64,000 nucleotides of DNA from Caulobacter sp. SL161 (GCF_026672375.1 NZ_JAPPRA010000001.1:1984001-2048000), one strand, 5' to 3'. Positions 8,786 to 17,035 are shown, counted from the first letter of the stretch. Made by a program: numbers and translations. Notes: generated by a model not told the origin, from the sequence alone.

Positions 8786-9853
8786 ATGGATCAGTCCACC
8801 CGCGCACGCACGCGCACGGCCTTTGCGATCGACGCGGTCGGCCAGGGCGCCAAGGCGGCGGTCAAGGCCGTATGGTGGACAGCGACGGGCGGTCTGGCGC
8901 GCTCGCTGACGCGGCCCACTGAGGGGCCGCAGGCGCGGCGATTCACGCCGGCTGCGCCGCCGCCTGTGCCCAGCAGCCTGCGCCGCGCCTATCTGGAAGC
9001 CTTTGAGAAGGACGCCCGCGACGTGGCCGCCGGGCTCTATCCGGCGATCGAAGACGGACCGATCCGTCCGTCCGCGGCGCTGCGCGAGGCGGCGGATTTT
9101 CTGGTCGACGCCTTCGAGGTCGACCAGCGTCGCCGCCGAGGCGACGGCGCGGAGGTGCGCAACGCGGCGGATCCCTCTGTCTATCCAAACTATTATCGCC
9201 AGAACTTCCATTACCAGTCGGGAGGCTGGTTCACCGCCGAGAGCGCCGGGCGCTACGACGCCCAGGTCGAGGCGTTGTTCTCAGGCACAGCGGGGGCCAT
9301 GCGCCGGCGGGGCCTTTCGCTGCTGGCGCGACACTGGCGCGGGCGCGATCATCGCGACGCCAAGATCCTGGACGTGGCCTGTGGTTCCGGCGCTTTTCTC
9401 AAGGATTTGAGCGCCACCTTCCCGCGCGCGGCGCTGGCGGGGCTCGACCTTTCCGAGGCTTACCTTGCCAAGGCGCGCAAGCGGACGGCGGTCGGCGGCG
9501 TCAAAGCCAAGGCCGAGACGCTGCCGTTCGGCGACGCCACCCTGGACGCCGTGACGTGCGTCTATCTCTTCCACGAGCTGCCGCCGCGGGTTCGTCCCGT
9601 CGTGGCCGCCAGTCTGGCGCGGGTGCTCAAGCCCGGCGGCGTGCTGGTGCTGGTCGACTCGGTGCAGCCCGCCGACACGCCCGACCTCGCGCGGCTGCTG
9701 GAGGCGTTCCCCGTCTACTTCCATGAGCCCTATTACAGCAGCTACGCCGAGACCAATCTGGAAGCGCTCTTCGCCGAGGCTGGTTTGCGGCTGCTCGACC
9801 AGGATTGCGCCTTCCTCACCAAGGCGATGCTGTTTGTGAAGCCGGGTGGCTGA
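8786..9853 (+). CDS. Class I SAM-dependent methyltransferase
   Basis: 355-residue protein. The N-terminal ~185 residues are helical and basic, with no motif I recognise. Then comes a Rossmann methyltransferase domain: motif I ILDVACGSGAFLKDL at about 194, acidic strand-2 loop LAGLDLSEAYL, and motif-4 region DAVTCVYLFHELPP. A UbiE-like LKPGGVLVLVDS follows. The fold is clear, but the substrate is not. It begins 6 bp after the RNA methyltransferase stop with AGGGGGCG before ATG, so the two are likely co-expressed. Confidence 0.8.
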   Translation: MDQSTRARTRTAFAIDAVGQGAKAAVKAVWWTATGGLARSLTRPTEGPQARRFTPAAPPPVPSSLRRAYLEAFEKDARDVAAGLYPAIEDGPIRPSAALREAADFLVDAFEVDQRRRRGDGAEVRNAADPSVYPNYYRQNFHYQSGGWFTAESAGRYDAQVEALFSGTAGAMRRRGLSLLARHWRGRDHRDAKILDVACGSGAFLKDLSATFPRAALAGLDLSEAYLAKARKRTAVGGVKAKAETLPFGDATLDAVTCVYLFHELPPRVRPVVAASLARVLKPGGVLVLVDSVQPADTPDLARLLEAFPVYFHEPYYSSYAETNLEALFAEAGLRLLDQDCAFLTKAMLFVKPGG

Positions 9854-9907
9854 GTTGCCATCGGCGCTGCGGCCCGGCTAAGCAAGGGCGGGCGCGAGGG
9901 ATTGGGT

Positions 9908-10915
9908 TTGCAGGGTCACCAGGCGGGGCGACGGTACGAGGCCCTGGACGGCTTGCGCGGCATCGCCGCCATAGGGGTCTTGCTCTACCATGTCGGCAGT
10001 TGGACGGGCCGTCCCTGGCTGGTGCCGCACGGCTACCTGGCCGTCGACTTCTTCTTCTGCCTGTCCGGCTTCGTCCTCGCCCACGCCTATGGCCGACGCG
10101 ACATCAGCTGGCTGGGCTTCATGCGTCAGCGCCTGGTGCGGCTGTGGCCGCTGATCGCCCTGACCATGCTGGGCGGGGCCTTCGTGATCATCCAGCACCG
10201 CGAGAACGTGCCGGGCTGGTTGGCCCTGGGCCTGCTGATGATCCCTCGTGTCTGGATCGACGAGACCGGATTCTCACCGCTCTTTCCCCTGAATCCGCCC
10301 GCTTGGTCGCTGTTCTTCGAGCTGGCGGCCGGCGCGGCCTGGTTCCCACTGCGCCGGTTGGGTGTGCTGGGACACGTCCTGCTGGTCGTGCTGCTCCTGC
10401 CAGTGATGCTGTATGTGGCCCACGGCATGGGCGGGGTCCTGACCGGCTGGGATAGGGGCACCTTCGTCATCAGCTTCTTGCGCACGATCTTCGCCTTTCT
10501 GCTGGGCTGGGGCTGCTACCGCATGCAGGCCTTCGTCACCTGGACAGCGCCGGTCTGGTTGCTGGCGCTCCTTCTGGGCGCGTTGGTCTGCGCGCCCTGG
10601 ACGCCGCTCAACTGGCTCTACGACTTCGTCTGCGTCAGCGTCGTGTTTCCGCTGATGGTTCTGGCGGGGCGTCGCGATCCTGACGGCCTCGCGGCCCAGG
10701 TCTGCCGGGCGGCGGGGGCGATCTCCTATCCGCTCTATGCACTGCACTGGCTCGGCTGGGAGCTGTTGCTGCGGGCGTACCGCGCCATGGGCGGCGAAGG
10801 CTATCCCGCCGGCTTCGCGATCCCGGCGGTGCTGCTGATCGTCCTCGGGTCGTGGGTGGTGCTCAAGGTCTATGACGAGCCCGTCCGTCGTCGCCTTCGC
10901 GCCGTCGGGACCTGA
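9908..10915 (+). CDS. Acyltransferase 3 family membrane protein
   Basis: About 335 residues, integral inner-membrane O-acyltransferase of the OafA/NodX type. The diagnostic N-terminal motif YEALDGLRGIAAIGVLLYHV carries the conserved Arg and His. About ten hydrophobic segments follow, with FFFCLSGFVLAH and the late HWLGWELLL/SWVVLKVYDEPVRRR region typical of the family. Such enzymes acetylate or acylate surface or cell-wall sugars. TTG at 9908 is preferred over TTG at 9902 because GAGGG lies 7 bases before it. No sugar-biosynthesis genes flank it, so the acceptor is unknown. Confidence 0.82.
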   Translation: MQGHQAGRRYEALDGLRGIAAIGVLLYHVGSWTGRPWLVPHGYLAVDFFFCLSGFVLAHAYGRRDISWLGFMRQRLVRLWPLIALTMLGGAFVIIQHRENVPGWLALGLLMIPRVWIDETGFSPLFPLNPPAWSLFFELAAGAAWFPLRRLGVLGHVLLVVLLLPVMLYVAHGMGGVLTGWDRGTFVISFLRTIFAFLLGWGCYRMQAFVTWTAPVWLLALLLGALVCAPWTPLNWLYDFVCVSVVFPLMVLAGRRDPDGLAAQVCRAAGAISYPLYALHWLGWELLLRAYRAMGGEGYPAGFAIPAVLLIVLGSWVVLKVYDEPVRRRLRAVGT

Positions 10916-10990
10916 ACCCAAAAATCTTCCTGCCCGCTGTCTGAAGAGGCCATAGTCCGACGTCCTTGTGTCGGGAGAAGAGGACCGCCC

Positions 10991-11362
10991 ATGCTCTACG
11001 CCATTCTTTGCTACAACTCCGAAGACGTCGTCTGCGCCTGGTCCAAGGAGGAGGACGCGGCGGTGATGGAGAAACTGGGCGCGGTCCAGCAGCGCTTGGC
11101 CGAGGAAGGGCGGTTGGGACCGGTCGCACGGCTGATGCCGACCACGGCGGCGACCACCCTGCGCAAGGACCGCGAACCTCCGCTGGTGCTGGACGGGCCC
11201 TTCGCCGAGACCAAGGAGCAACTTCTGGGCTTCTACGTCGTCGACTGCGAGTCCCTCGACGGCGCCCTGCAGATCGCCAAGGATCTGGGCAAGGCCAATC
11301 CCGGCGGGTCCTACGAGATCCGTCCCATCGCCATGTTCCAGCCGGGGGCAGCGGGGGCGTGA
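10991..11362 (+). CDS. YCII-related (DGPF) domain protein
   Basis: 123-residue YCII-like protein with the DGPF hallmark (VLDGPFAETKEQLLGFYVVDC), an N-terminal MLYAILCYNSED strand and the C-terminal GGSYEIRPIAMF. Small ferredoxin-like-fold proteins of this type are encoded next to ECF42-group sigma factors, as here. The stop overlaps the GTG start of the sigma factor gene (GTGA), implying translational coupling. The function of the DGPF partner is not established; a role as sensor or cofactor of the sigma factor is inference. Confidence 0.85.
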   Translation: MLYAILCYNSEDVVCAWSKEEDAAVMEKLGAVQQRLAEEGRLGPVARLMPTTAATTLRKDREPPLVLDGPFAETKEQLLGFYVVDCESLDGALQIAKDLGKANPGGSYEIRPIAMFQPGAAGA

Positions 11363-12603
11363 TTGACCTCGGCTGGATCGAGGGCGCGATCGCCGCCGCT
11401 CGCCCCCAGGCCATGGCGGCGCTGCTTCGCTATTTTCGCAACATGGACGCGGCCGAGGAGGCCTTTCAGGACGCCTGCCTGCGCGCCTTGAAGGCCTGGC
11501 CAAAGAATGGGCCGCCGCGTGATCCGACCGCCTGGCTGATCATGGTCGGCCGCAACGCCGCCATCGACGCGGTTCGCAAGACCAGCCGAAACACGGTGCT
11601 GCCGCCCGAGGAGCTGCTCTCAAACCTGGAAGACGCCGAGGCGGAGGCCGTCGAACGGCTGGACAGCGCACACTATCGTGACGACGTCCTGCGGCTGCTG
11701 TTCATCTGCTGCCATCCGGACCTTCCGGCCACGCAGCAGATCGCCCTGGCGCTGCGGATCGTCTCGGGCCTCTCGGTGAGGGAGATCGCGCGGGCCTTTG
11801 TCGTCAGCGACGCGGCGATGGAGCAGCGCATCACCCGGGCCAAGGCCAGGATCGGCGCCGGCGACGCGCCGTTCGAGGCACCGGGCCCCATCGAGCGCGC
11901 CGAACGCTTCGCGGCGGTCGCGGCGATGATCTATCTGGTCTTCAACGAGGGCTACTCGGCCAGCGGCAAGGCGCTGGAGGCCAAGGGCGGTCTTTGCGAC
12001 GAGGCGATCCGCCTCACCAGACTGCTGCTGCGCCTGTTTCCGGCCGAACCCGAGATGATGGGCCTGACCGCGCTGCTGCTGCTCCAACATGCGCGGTCCG
12101 ACGCCCGCTTCGCCGATGACGGCGCGGCGATCCTGCTGGAGGATCAGGACCGAAGTCTCTGGAATCGTAGAATGATCGATGAGGGGCTCGCCCTGATCGA
12201 CAAGGCGATGCTCAAGCAAGCCCCGGGGCCTTATCAGGTGCAGGCCGCGATCGCGGCGCTGCATGCGCGGGCGGCGCGGGCCGAAGACACCGAGTGGGCG
12301 GGGATCGATCGCCTCTACGCCGTTCTGGAGATCATGCAGCCTTCGCCCGTGATCACCCTGAACCGGGCGGTGGCGGTCGCGAAGGTTCGCGGGCCCGACG
12401 CCGCGCTTGAGATGATCGAGCCTCTGGGCGAGCGGCTCGACGCCTATTTTCACTATCACGGCGCGCGCGGGGCTTTCCTGATGCAGGCGGGGCGGGTCGG
12501 CGAGGCGCGTCAGGCCTTCGACCGCGCCATCGCTCTGGCCGGCACGGCGGCGCAGGCGGCGAACATCCGCCAGTATCTGGACGGGTTGGTGGCCAGGGGC
12601 TGA
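11359..12603 (+). CDS. ECF sigma factor, ECF42-like, with C-terminal DUF6596/TPR-like extension
   Basis: 414-residue RNA polymerase sigma factor. Sigma region 2 (MAALLRYFRNMDAAEEAFQDACLRAL) and region 4 (ATQQIALALRIVSGLSVREIARAFVVSDAAMEQR) are followed by a ~200-residue C-terminal extension. That extension starts with ERFAAVAAMIYLVFNEGYS (DUF6596-type) and ends in a tetratricopeptide-like repeat (YHGARGAFLMQAGRVGEARQAFDRAIAL). No anti-sigma gene is adjacent; ECF42 sigma factors are thought to be controlled by their own extension. The GTG start overlaps the preceding stop. A 5' extension of the frame would run through the YCII gene and is rejected. Confidence 0.85.
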   Translation: MIDLGWIEGAIAAARPQAMAALLRYFRNMDAAEEAFQDACLRALKAWPKNGPPRDPTAWLIMVGRNAAIDAVRKTSRNTVLPPEELLSNLEDAEAEAVERLDSAHYRDDVLRLLFICCHPDLPATQQIALALRIVSGLSVREIARAFVVSDAAMEQRITRAKARIGAGDAPFEAPGPIERAERFAAVAAMIYLVFNEGYSASGKALEAKGGLCDEAIRLTRLLLRLFPAEPEMMGLTALLLLQHARSDARFADDGAAILLEDQDRSLWNRRMIDEGLALIDKAMLKQAPGPYQVQAAIAALHARAARAEDTEWAGIDRLYAVLEIMQPSPVITLNRAVAVAKVRGPDAALEMIEPLGERLDAYFHYHGARGAFLMQAGRVGEARQAFDRAIALAGTAAQAANIRQYLDGLVARG

Positions 12604-12628
12604 GCGCACCCGGCGATGTCGCACAAAT

Positions 12629-12643
12629 GTTCTTGTTATGTTC
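12629..12643. promoter_or_regulatory. LexA (SOS) operator, GTTC-N7-GTTC
   Basis: GTTC TTGTTAT GTTC is an exact match to the alphaproteobacterial SOS box consensus GTTC-N7-GTTC. It covers the likely -35 element of the radical SAM gene and ends 24 bp before its proposed start. Confidence 0.8.
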
Positions 12644-12661
12644 ATGTTGATCGCGCATCAT
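12633..12661 (+). promoter_or_regulatory. Predicted promoter of radical SAM gene, possibly leaderless
   Basis: TTGTTA and CATCAT separated by 17 bp. The predicted transcription start falls on or next to the ATG at 12668, and no ribosome site is visible before that ATG, which fits a leaderless message. The -35 box lies inside the LexA operator, so repressor binding would block it. Confidence 0.5.
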
Positions 12662-12667
12662 GCCGAT

Positions 12668-13750
12668 ATGGCAGAGGCAGCGAAACTTGGGCCCGCCGCG
12701 CGAGGGCGGGGCGCGAAATCGAACCGGACGGGGCGCTTTGAGTCTCAGGTGCGCGAGACCTTTGACGATGGCTGGAGCGGGGACGAAGAACCCGCTCAGA
12801 TCCTCACCCAACTGCAGCCCATGAAATCGCGGACGATCATCGCCCGCAACCAGAGCCCGGACGTCGGCTTCGACCGTTCGATCAATCCCTATCGGGGCTG
12901 CAGCCATGGCTGCATCTACTGCTACGCCCGGCCGGCGCATGCCTATCTGGGCCTGTCGCCGGGCCTGGATTTCGAGAGCAAGATCTTCTTCAAGCCGCAG
13001 GCGGGCGAACTGCTCGCCAAGGAGTTGTCCAAGCGCGGCTACAAGCCCGCCACGATCCATATCGGCGGCGACACCGATCCCTATCAGCCTGACGAAAAGA
13101 CACTGCGCGTCACACGGCAGGTGATCGAGACCCTGGAGCGGTTCGGCCACCCGTTCACGCTGATCACCAAATCGGCGCTGATCCTGCGGGACCTGGATGT
13201 GCTGAGCCGCATGGCCGAGCGGGGGCTGACACGGGTGGCGATCTCGATCACGACCCTGGATCGCCGGCTGGCGCGCAGCATGGAGCCGCGCGCGGCCACG
13301 CCCGGCAAGCGCGTCGAGGCGGTGCGCCGGCTGACGGAGGCGGGCGTGCCCGTCACCGTCATGTTCGCGCCGGCGATCCCTGGGCTCAACGATCATGAGG
13401 TCGAGGCGGTTCTTGAGGCCGCCGCCAAGGCCGGGGCGCGCGGTGCGGGCTATGTGGCGCTGCGGCTGCCGCGCGAGATCGCCCAACTCTTCGAGGAATG
13501 GCTCGAAGCCGACTATCCCGACCGCGCGCGCAAGGTGATGTCCCTGGTCCGCCAGATCCGGTCGGGCGAGGTTTATCGCGCGGCCTGGGGAGATAGGATG
13601 GTGGGCGATGGTCCTGTCGCCGAGGTGCTGCGGCAGCGGTTTCATCTTGCCGTCAAACGCTACGGCTTGGACCATCCCTGGACGGCCCTCGATATCAGCC
13701 AGTTTCAACCGCCGCGTCCGGTCAGCCCCCAGATGGATCTCTTTGGCTAG
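12668..13750 (+). CDS. PA0069-family radical SAM protein, LexA-controlled
   Basis: 360-residue radical SAM enzyme of the PA0069/SplB-like type. The iron-sulfur triad is C78, C82, C85 in RGCSHGCIYCYARP (CX3CX2C). The following text HIGGDTDPYQPDEK, LITKSALILRDLDVL and VTVMFAPAIPGLNDHE is typical of the family. Function is unproven; the relation to spore photoproduct lyase and the SOS box suggest DNA-damage repair (inference). In-frame ATGs at 12638 and 12644 lie inside or beside the LexA operator and lack ribosome sites, so 12668 is chosen. The TAG stop is formed by the first bases of an intergenic repeat. Confidence 0.85.
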   Translation: MAEAAKLGPAARGRGAKSNRTGRFESQVRETFDDGWSGDEEPAQILTQLQPMKSRTIIARNQSPDVGFDRSINPYRGCSHGCIYCYARPAHAYLGLSPGLDFESKIFFKPQAGELLAKELSKRGYKPATIHIGGDTDPYQPDEKTLRVTRQVIETLERFGHPFTLITKSALILRDLDVLSRMAERGLTRVAISITTLDRRLARSMEPRAATPGKRVEAVRRLTEAGVPVTVMFAPAIPGLNDHEVEAVLEAAAKAGARGAGYVALRLPREIAQLFEEWLEADYPDRARKVMSLVRQIRSGEVYRAAWGDRMVGDGPVAEVLRQRFHLAVKRYGLDHPWTALDISQFQPPRPVSPQMDLFG

Positions 13751-13854
13751 AGCATTTTTCGAGCGAAGTGGTTCCGGTTCGCATGAAGAAAAATGCGCCA
13801 AGGCAAAAGATTAGAGCTCACGGCCTGACGCAGTCAGGTCGTGAAATGCTCTAG
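13747..13854. repeat. Composite palindromic intergenic repeat (CTAGAGCATTT family)
   Basis: Perfect 11-bp terminal inverted repeats CTAGAGCATTT (13747-13757) and AAATGCTCTAG (13844-13854) enclose two hairpins. One is GCATTTTTC (13752-13760) pairing with GAAAAATGC (13788-13796), with inner GCGAA/TTCGC. The other is CACGGCCTGAC (13819-13829) pairing with GTCAGGTCGTG (13833-13843). It resembles the element after thiL at 46663 and supplies the stop codon of the upstream gene. No protein is encoded inside. Confidence 0.8.
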
Positions 13855-13905
13855 CCGGCCTTGCGACGCTCTTGACCGCGCGGCCCGGTCTGGCGAAGCA
13901 GGGGC

Positions 13906-14373
13906 ATGATCTCTGTCGTTCTCATCGCCTCTGAAGACTTGCCTGGCCTCGCGGCCCAGATGGCCATGCTTGTACCCGCTGCGGTCGACGGGCTGGTCAA
14001 GGAAGTTGTTCTGGTCGCGGGCGACGAGCCAGGCGTTGCGGTCTTGGCCGAGGACAGCGGCGCGCGACTGGTGCGCGTCGAGGGCGATACTGCGGCCCGT
14101 CTGGCGGCGGGCGCGGGTGCGGCGCGGGGCGACTGGGTTCTGACGCTGCGGGCGGATCCGGTGCTGCGCGAGGGCTGGCGTGAGCCGGTGGAGCGGCATC
14201 TGGCCGGCGGCACCGGCGCGCCAGGGCTGCTGATTGCGCCGGGCGGCTGGCTGGGGCGCCTAGCCCCCAAGCCTCACGGCGTGTTGCTGCGTCGCCTGGA
14301 CTGGCCAGCAGGCGCGGCGATGGACGAGAAGGGGCTGGCCAAGGCAATCAAGGCCAAGGTCTTGGCCTACTAG
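13906..14373 (+). CDS. Small glycosyltransferase-like (GT-A fold) protein
   Basis: 155-residue protein resembling only the N-terminal nucleotide-binding half of family-2 glycosyltransferases. It opens with a VVLIASED beta strand, has VKEVVLVAGDEPG and GAGAARGDWVLTLRADPVLREGW (the position of the usual D-x-D region reads RADPVL), and ends in a basic tail. It is much shorter than active enzymes and lacks a clear metal-binding DxD, so activity is doubtful. It stands between the repeat element and a convergent transglycosylase gene. Function unknown. Confidence 0.6.
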   Translation: MISVVLIASEDLPGLAAQMAMLVPAAVDGLVKEVVLVAGDEPGVAVLAEDSGARLVRVEGDTAARLAAGAGAARGDWVLTLRADPVLREGWREPVERHLAGGTGAPGLLIAPGGWLGRLAPKPHGVLLRRLDWPAGAAMDEKGLAKAIKAKVLAY

Positions 14374-14401
14374 GGGCAGAAAAGAAGGAGGCGCTGAGGC
14401 C

Positions 14402-16027
14402 TTACGGCAGCTGCGCCATCAACTGGTCGATGGTGGTCGGCATCTGAACCTGCGGATCCAGACGGAAGTCTACGGTCCGCGCGCCGCTGGCCACCGCATC
14501 CAGTGTCTTGTTCTCCGCGCCCATAAGCTGGCGATAGGTCCAATAGCTGGCCATCACCTTCTCGACGTAGTTGCGGGTTTCCTTGAACGGCAGGCTCTCG
14601 ATCAGCAGCAGGCTGTCGCAGTCGGCGCCCAGCTGGGCGAGGGTGCGGTTCAGAGTGGCTGGGCCGCCGTTGTAGGCCGCCACGGCGCGTAGGACGTCCG
14701 GGCTCTTGAGGCCACGGTCCATCAGCCAGGTAAAGTAGTCTTGGCCTGCCCGCAGGTTGAAGGCCGGGTCGAACAGCGGCGTATTGTCGGAGCGCAGGCG
14801 GTCGTCGCCGACGACGTCGGCGGCCGAAGTCGGGCGCACCTGCATCAGGCCCACCGCGCCGGCGTTGGAGACGGCGAGGGGATCGAAACGGCTCTCCTGA
14901 CGGACCAGGGCGTAGACCATCGCCTTGTCGATCGTGAACCCGCCAATCGGGTCCAGGGGCGGCAGCGGATAGTCCTCGCCGCCCACGCGCCGAACCGGGC
15001 GGCCGGCGTTGAGCGGGGCCTTGGCGTTCAGCGCCAGAGCCAGGGTGGTCCAGTCGGCGCGAAGGGCCTCGGTGTCGGCCAGAGACAGCCCGGCGCGAAG
15101 CTCCTCGCCGGCTTCGCGCCAGCGGCCGATCTGGGCCAGGGCGGCGGCGCGACGGGCGCGGGGATCAGCGGTGACCAGGGCGTTCAGCGACTCGGTGTCG
15201 GGCCCGACATAGGCGGCCCGCGAGATCAGCGTGGCGATCGCATCTTCCTGCGGCTCGGTCACAGGCACGCCGGCTAGGTTCAACTGCCGGGCAGCGATCA
15301 TGCCGTAGAAGGTGTGGGGCGCATGCGCGGCCTTGAGCAAGAGGTCTCGCGCCTGACTGCCGTTACCCTGCCGGCTGGCGGCGCGCGCGGCCCAGAATGC
15401 GCCGGCGGCGCGCAGCCACTCGTCTTCATGGGCGTCGTCGGCCACCTGCTCGAAGAAGCGCTGAGCCTGCGCTGCGTCGCCCAGTCGGTAGGCCGAAAGC
15501 CCGGCGATCCAACGCTCGCCGCCGGCGATGGCCAAGGCCAGGGCCTCCTTCACATCGCCGGAGTAGTAGGCCTCCCGCGCGGCGCGACCCTTGTCCGCTG
15601 GCGGGGGACCGCTTTCGTCCGCGACGAACAGGGTAGGGACCGGCGGCGTAGCCGCGCGCTTGCTGTTGGGCTTGCGCTTCAGCGCGAGACTGTAGACGCG
15701 GTCCGCGCCGGCCTCCTCGCCATAGCTGTCCAGCCAGCGGGTCAACTCGGTGTAGGAGGCCGAATAGCGCGTCGGATGCATGATCTTGGCGAACGCGAGC
15801 CGTCCGGCCAGGCTGCGGTCTCGGGTATTGGCGAAGGCCGCCTCCGCCGAGTCGAAGTCGCCCCGGTCAGTCGCGGTGAACGCTGCGCGATAGTAGCGGA
15901 CGTCATCGGGCGACAGGGGCTCAAGCCCGCTGGCGTGAGCTGCCAAGGCGGTGACGGACAACACAAAGGCCGAAAAAACGGCCAGAAGGCGAGCCCACAG
16001 CTGCAAAAGCAATACGCGCTCCCCCAC
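14402..16027 (-). CDS. Soluble lytic murein transglycosylase (SLT family)
   Basis: 541-residue periplasmic peptidoglycan-cleaving enzyme. An N-terminal signal peptide (LLAVFSAFVLSVTALAAHASG) is followed by a long helical repeat region like the Slt70 superhelix (about residues 35-350). The C-terminal lysozyme-like domain carries catalytic E378 (VYALVRQESRFDP), GAVGLMQVRPTSA, and AVAAYNGGP. It cleaves MurNAc-GlcNAc to give 1,6-anhydro products. It lies 36 bp downstream of the uracil-DNA glycosylase gene in the same direction and is probably in the same transcript. Confidence 0.92.
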   Translation of the reverse strand: MGERVLLLQLWARLLAVFSAFVLSVTALAAHASGLEPLSPDDVRYYRAAFTATDRGDFDSAEAAFANTRDRSLAGRLAFAKIMHPTRYSASYTELTRWLDSYGEEAGADRVYSLALKRKPNSKRAATPPVPTLFVADESGPPPADKGRAAREAYYSGDVKEALALAIAGGERWIAGLSAYRLGDAAQAQRFFEQVADDAHEDEWLRAAGAFWAARAASRQGNGSQARDLLLKAAHAPHTFYGMIAARQLNLAGVPVTEPQEDAIATLISRAAYVGPDTESLNALVTADPRARRAAALAQIGRWREAGEELRAGLSLADTEALRADWTTLALALNAKAPLNAGRPVRRVGGEDYPLPPLDPIGGFTIDKAMVYALVRQESRFDPLAVSNAGAVGLMQVRPTSAADVVGDDRLRSDNTPLFDPAFNLRAGQDYFTWLMDRGLKSPDVLRAVAAYNGGPATLNRTLAQLGADCDSLLLIESLPFKETRNYVEKVMASYWTYRQLMGAENKTLDAVASGARTVDFRLDPQVQMPTTIDQLMAQLP

Positions 16028-16063
16028 AGGCGCGCGTCTCCATTCCGACTGGTTGCCGAAACC

Positions 16064-16885
16064 TTAGTGCGGGCGGTGGGGCCGATCAAGCCGCTCGGTC
16101 AGGGTCAGCAGGTCCTGCCAGGCCTTCTTCTTCTGCGCGGGCGTGCGCAGAAGGAAAGCGGGGTGCAGCGTCGGCATGGCCGGAAGCTCCAGCGACTGGT
16201 CTTCGGACACCCACTCGAACCAGCGACCGCGCATGGTCAGGATGCCTTCATCGCGCTTGAGCATGGCCTTGGCGGAGGCGCCGCCCGCCAGCAGCAACAT
16301 CCTGGGCTTCACCAGCGCGATGGCCCGCTCGACGAACGGCGCGCAGACGGCCTGTTCCTGCGGAGTCGGCGTTCGGTTGCCGGGCGGACGCCAGAACACG
16401 GTGTTGGTGATGAACACCCGCCCTTCGAGGCCAGCGGCCTTGAGCATCCGATCGAGAAGCTTGCCTGCGCGACCCACGAACGGTTGGCCTTGGGCGTCCT
16501 CGTCGGCGCCGGGGCCTTCGCCGATGATCATCAGAGGGGCGTCGCCGACCCCGCGTGAAAACACGGCCTGCTTGGCGCCCTGGTGCTTGAGTGGGCAGCC
16601 CTCGAAGGCGGCGATGGCGGCGGCCAGGCTCTCAAGGTCGTTGCAAACGGCGGCTGCGGCCTTGGCGGCGGCGACGGCCGAGGCGATGTCGGGCGAGCGG
16701 ACCACGGCCATGCCAGGCCGAGCGACCGGAGGGGCCGGCGGGGGAGGCTGGCTCTTGGCGCGCAGCATCGCCGCGCCCTCGGCGAGGCGATCGATCGGGG
16801 CTTCCGCGTACAGGGCCTCGACGCCCGCATCGGCCCAGAAGGCCAGCAGGCTTTCGACGGCGCGTTGATCGACGGCGAGGCTCAT
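16064..16885 (-). CDS. Uracil-DNA glycosylase, family-4-like, with altered Fe-S ligands
   Basis: 273-residue DNA repair enzyme. Motif A is GEGPGADEDAQGQPFVGRAG (residues 122-141) and motif B is LHPAFLLR (240-247), as in family 4 glycosylases and SPO1-polymerase-related proteins. Typical family 4 members have NxxxCRPPGNRTP, with the cysteine binding a 4Fe-4S cluster. Here that position is W165 (NTVFWRPPGNRTPTP), and a CxxC pair is not visible: cysteines are only at 81, 97 and 181. The cluster is therefore probably lost. The N-terminal ~75 residues are Ala/Pro-rich linker. Glycosylase activity is inferred from the two motifs. Confidence 0.82.
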   Translation of the reverse strand: MSLAVDQRAVESLLAFWADAGVEALYAEAPIDRLAEGAAMLRAKSQPPPPAPPVARPGMAVVRSPDIASAVAAAKAAAAVCNDLESLAAAIAAFEGCPLKHQGAKQAVFSRGVGDAPLMIIGEGPGADEDAQGQPFVGRAGKLLDRMLKAAGLEGRVFITNTVFWRPPGNRTPTPQEQAVCAPFVERAIALVKPRMLLLAGGASAKAMLKRDEGILTMRGRWFEWVSEDQSLELPAMPTLHPAFLLRTPAQKKKAWQDLLTLTERLDRPHRPH

Positions 16886-16953
16886 GCCACCGTCTTAACT
16901 CGGATTGTCGCCGGTCTCCACGCTGCGCTGCAGCAAAAAATCCGGCTAGGTGC

Positions 16954-16983
16954 TTGACCACCCCCGCGTCACGTTCGGATAAG
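16954..16983 (+). promoter_or_regulatory. Predicted promoter of ETF-QO gene
   Basis: TTGACC and GATAAG with an 18-bp spacer, about 50 bp before the start codon. Prediction from consensus only. Confidence 0.45.
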
Positions 16984-17035
16984 CTGTGATTCAAACAGTC
17001 ATAAGAGCGGCCGTAGGGCCTCACCGGGAGATCCC

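Noticed and set aside
10938..10963. Autoregulated ECF42-type promoter before the YCII gene
   Set aside because: A TGTCTG and a CGACGT are present, but with 14-bp spacing, shorter than expected, so I do not annotate it.
12638..12667. Upstream start codon ATG 12638 for the radical SAM gene
   Set aside because: It lies inside the LexA operator and -35 region and lacks a ribosome site; ATG 12668 fits the promoter better.
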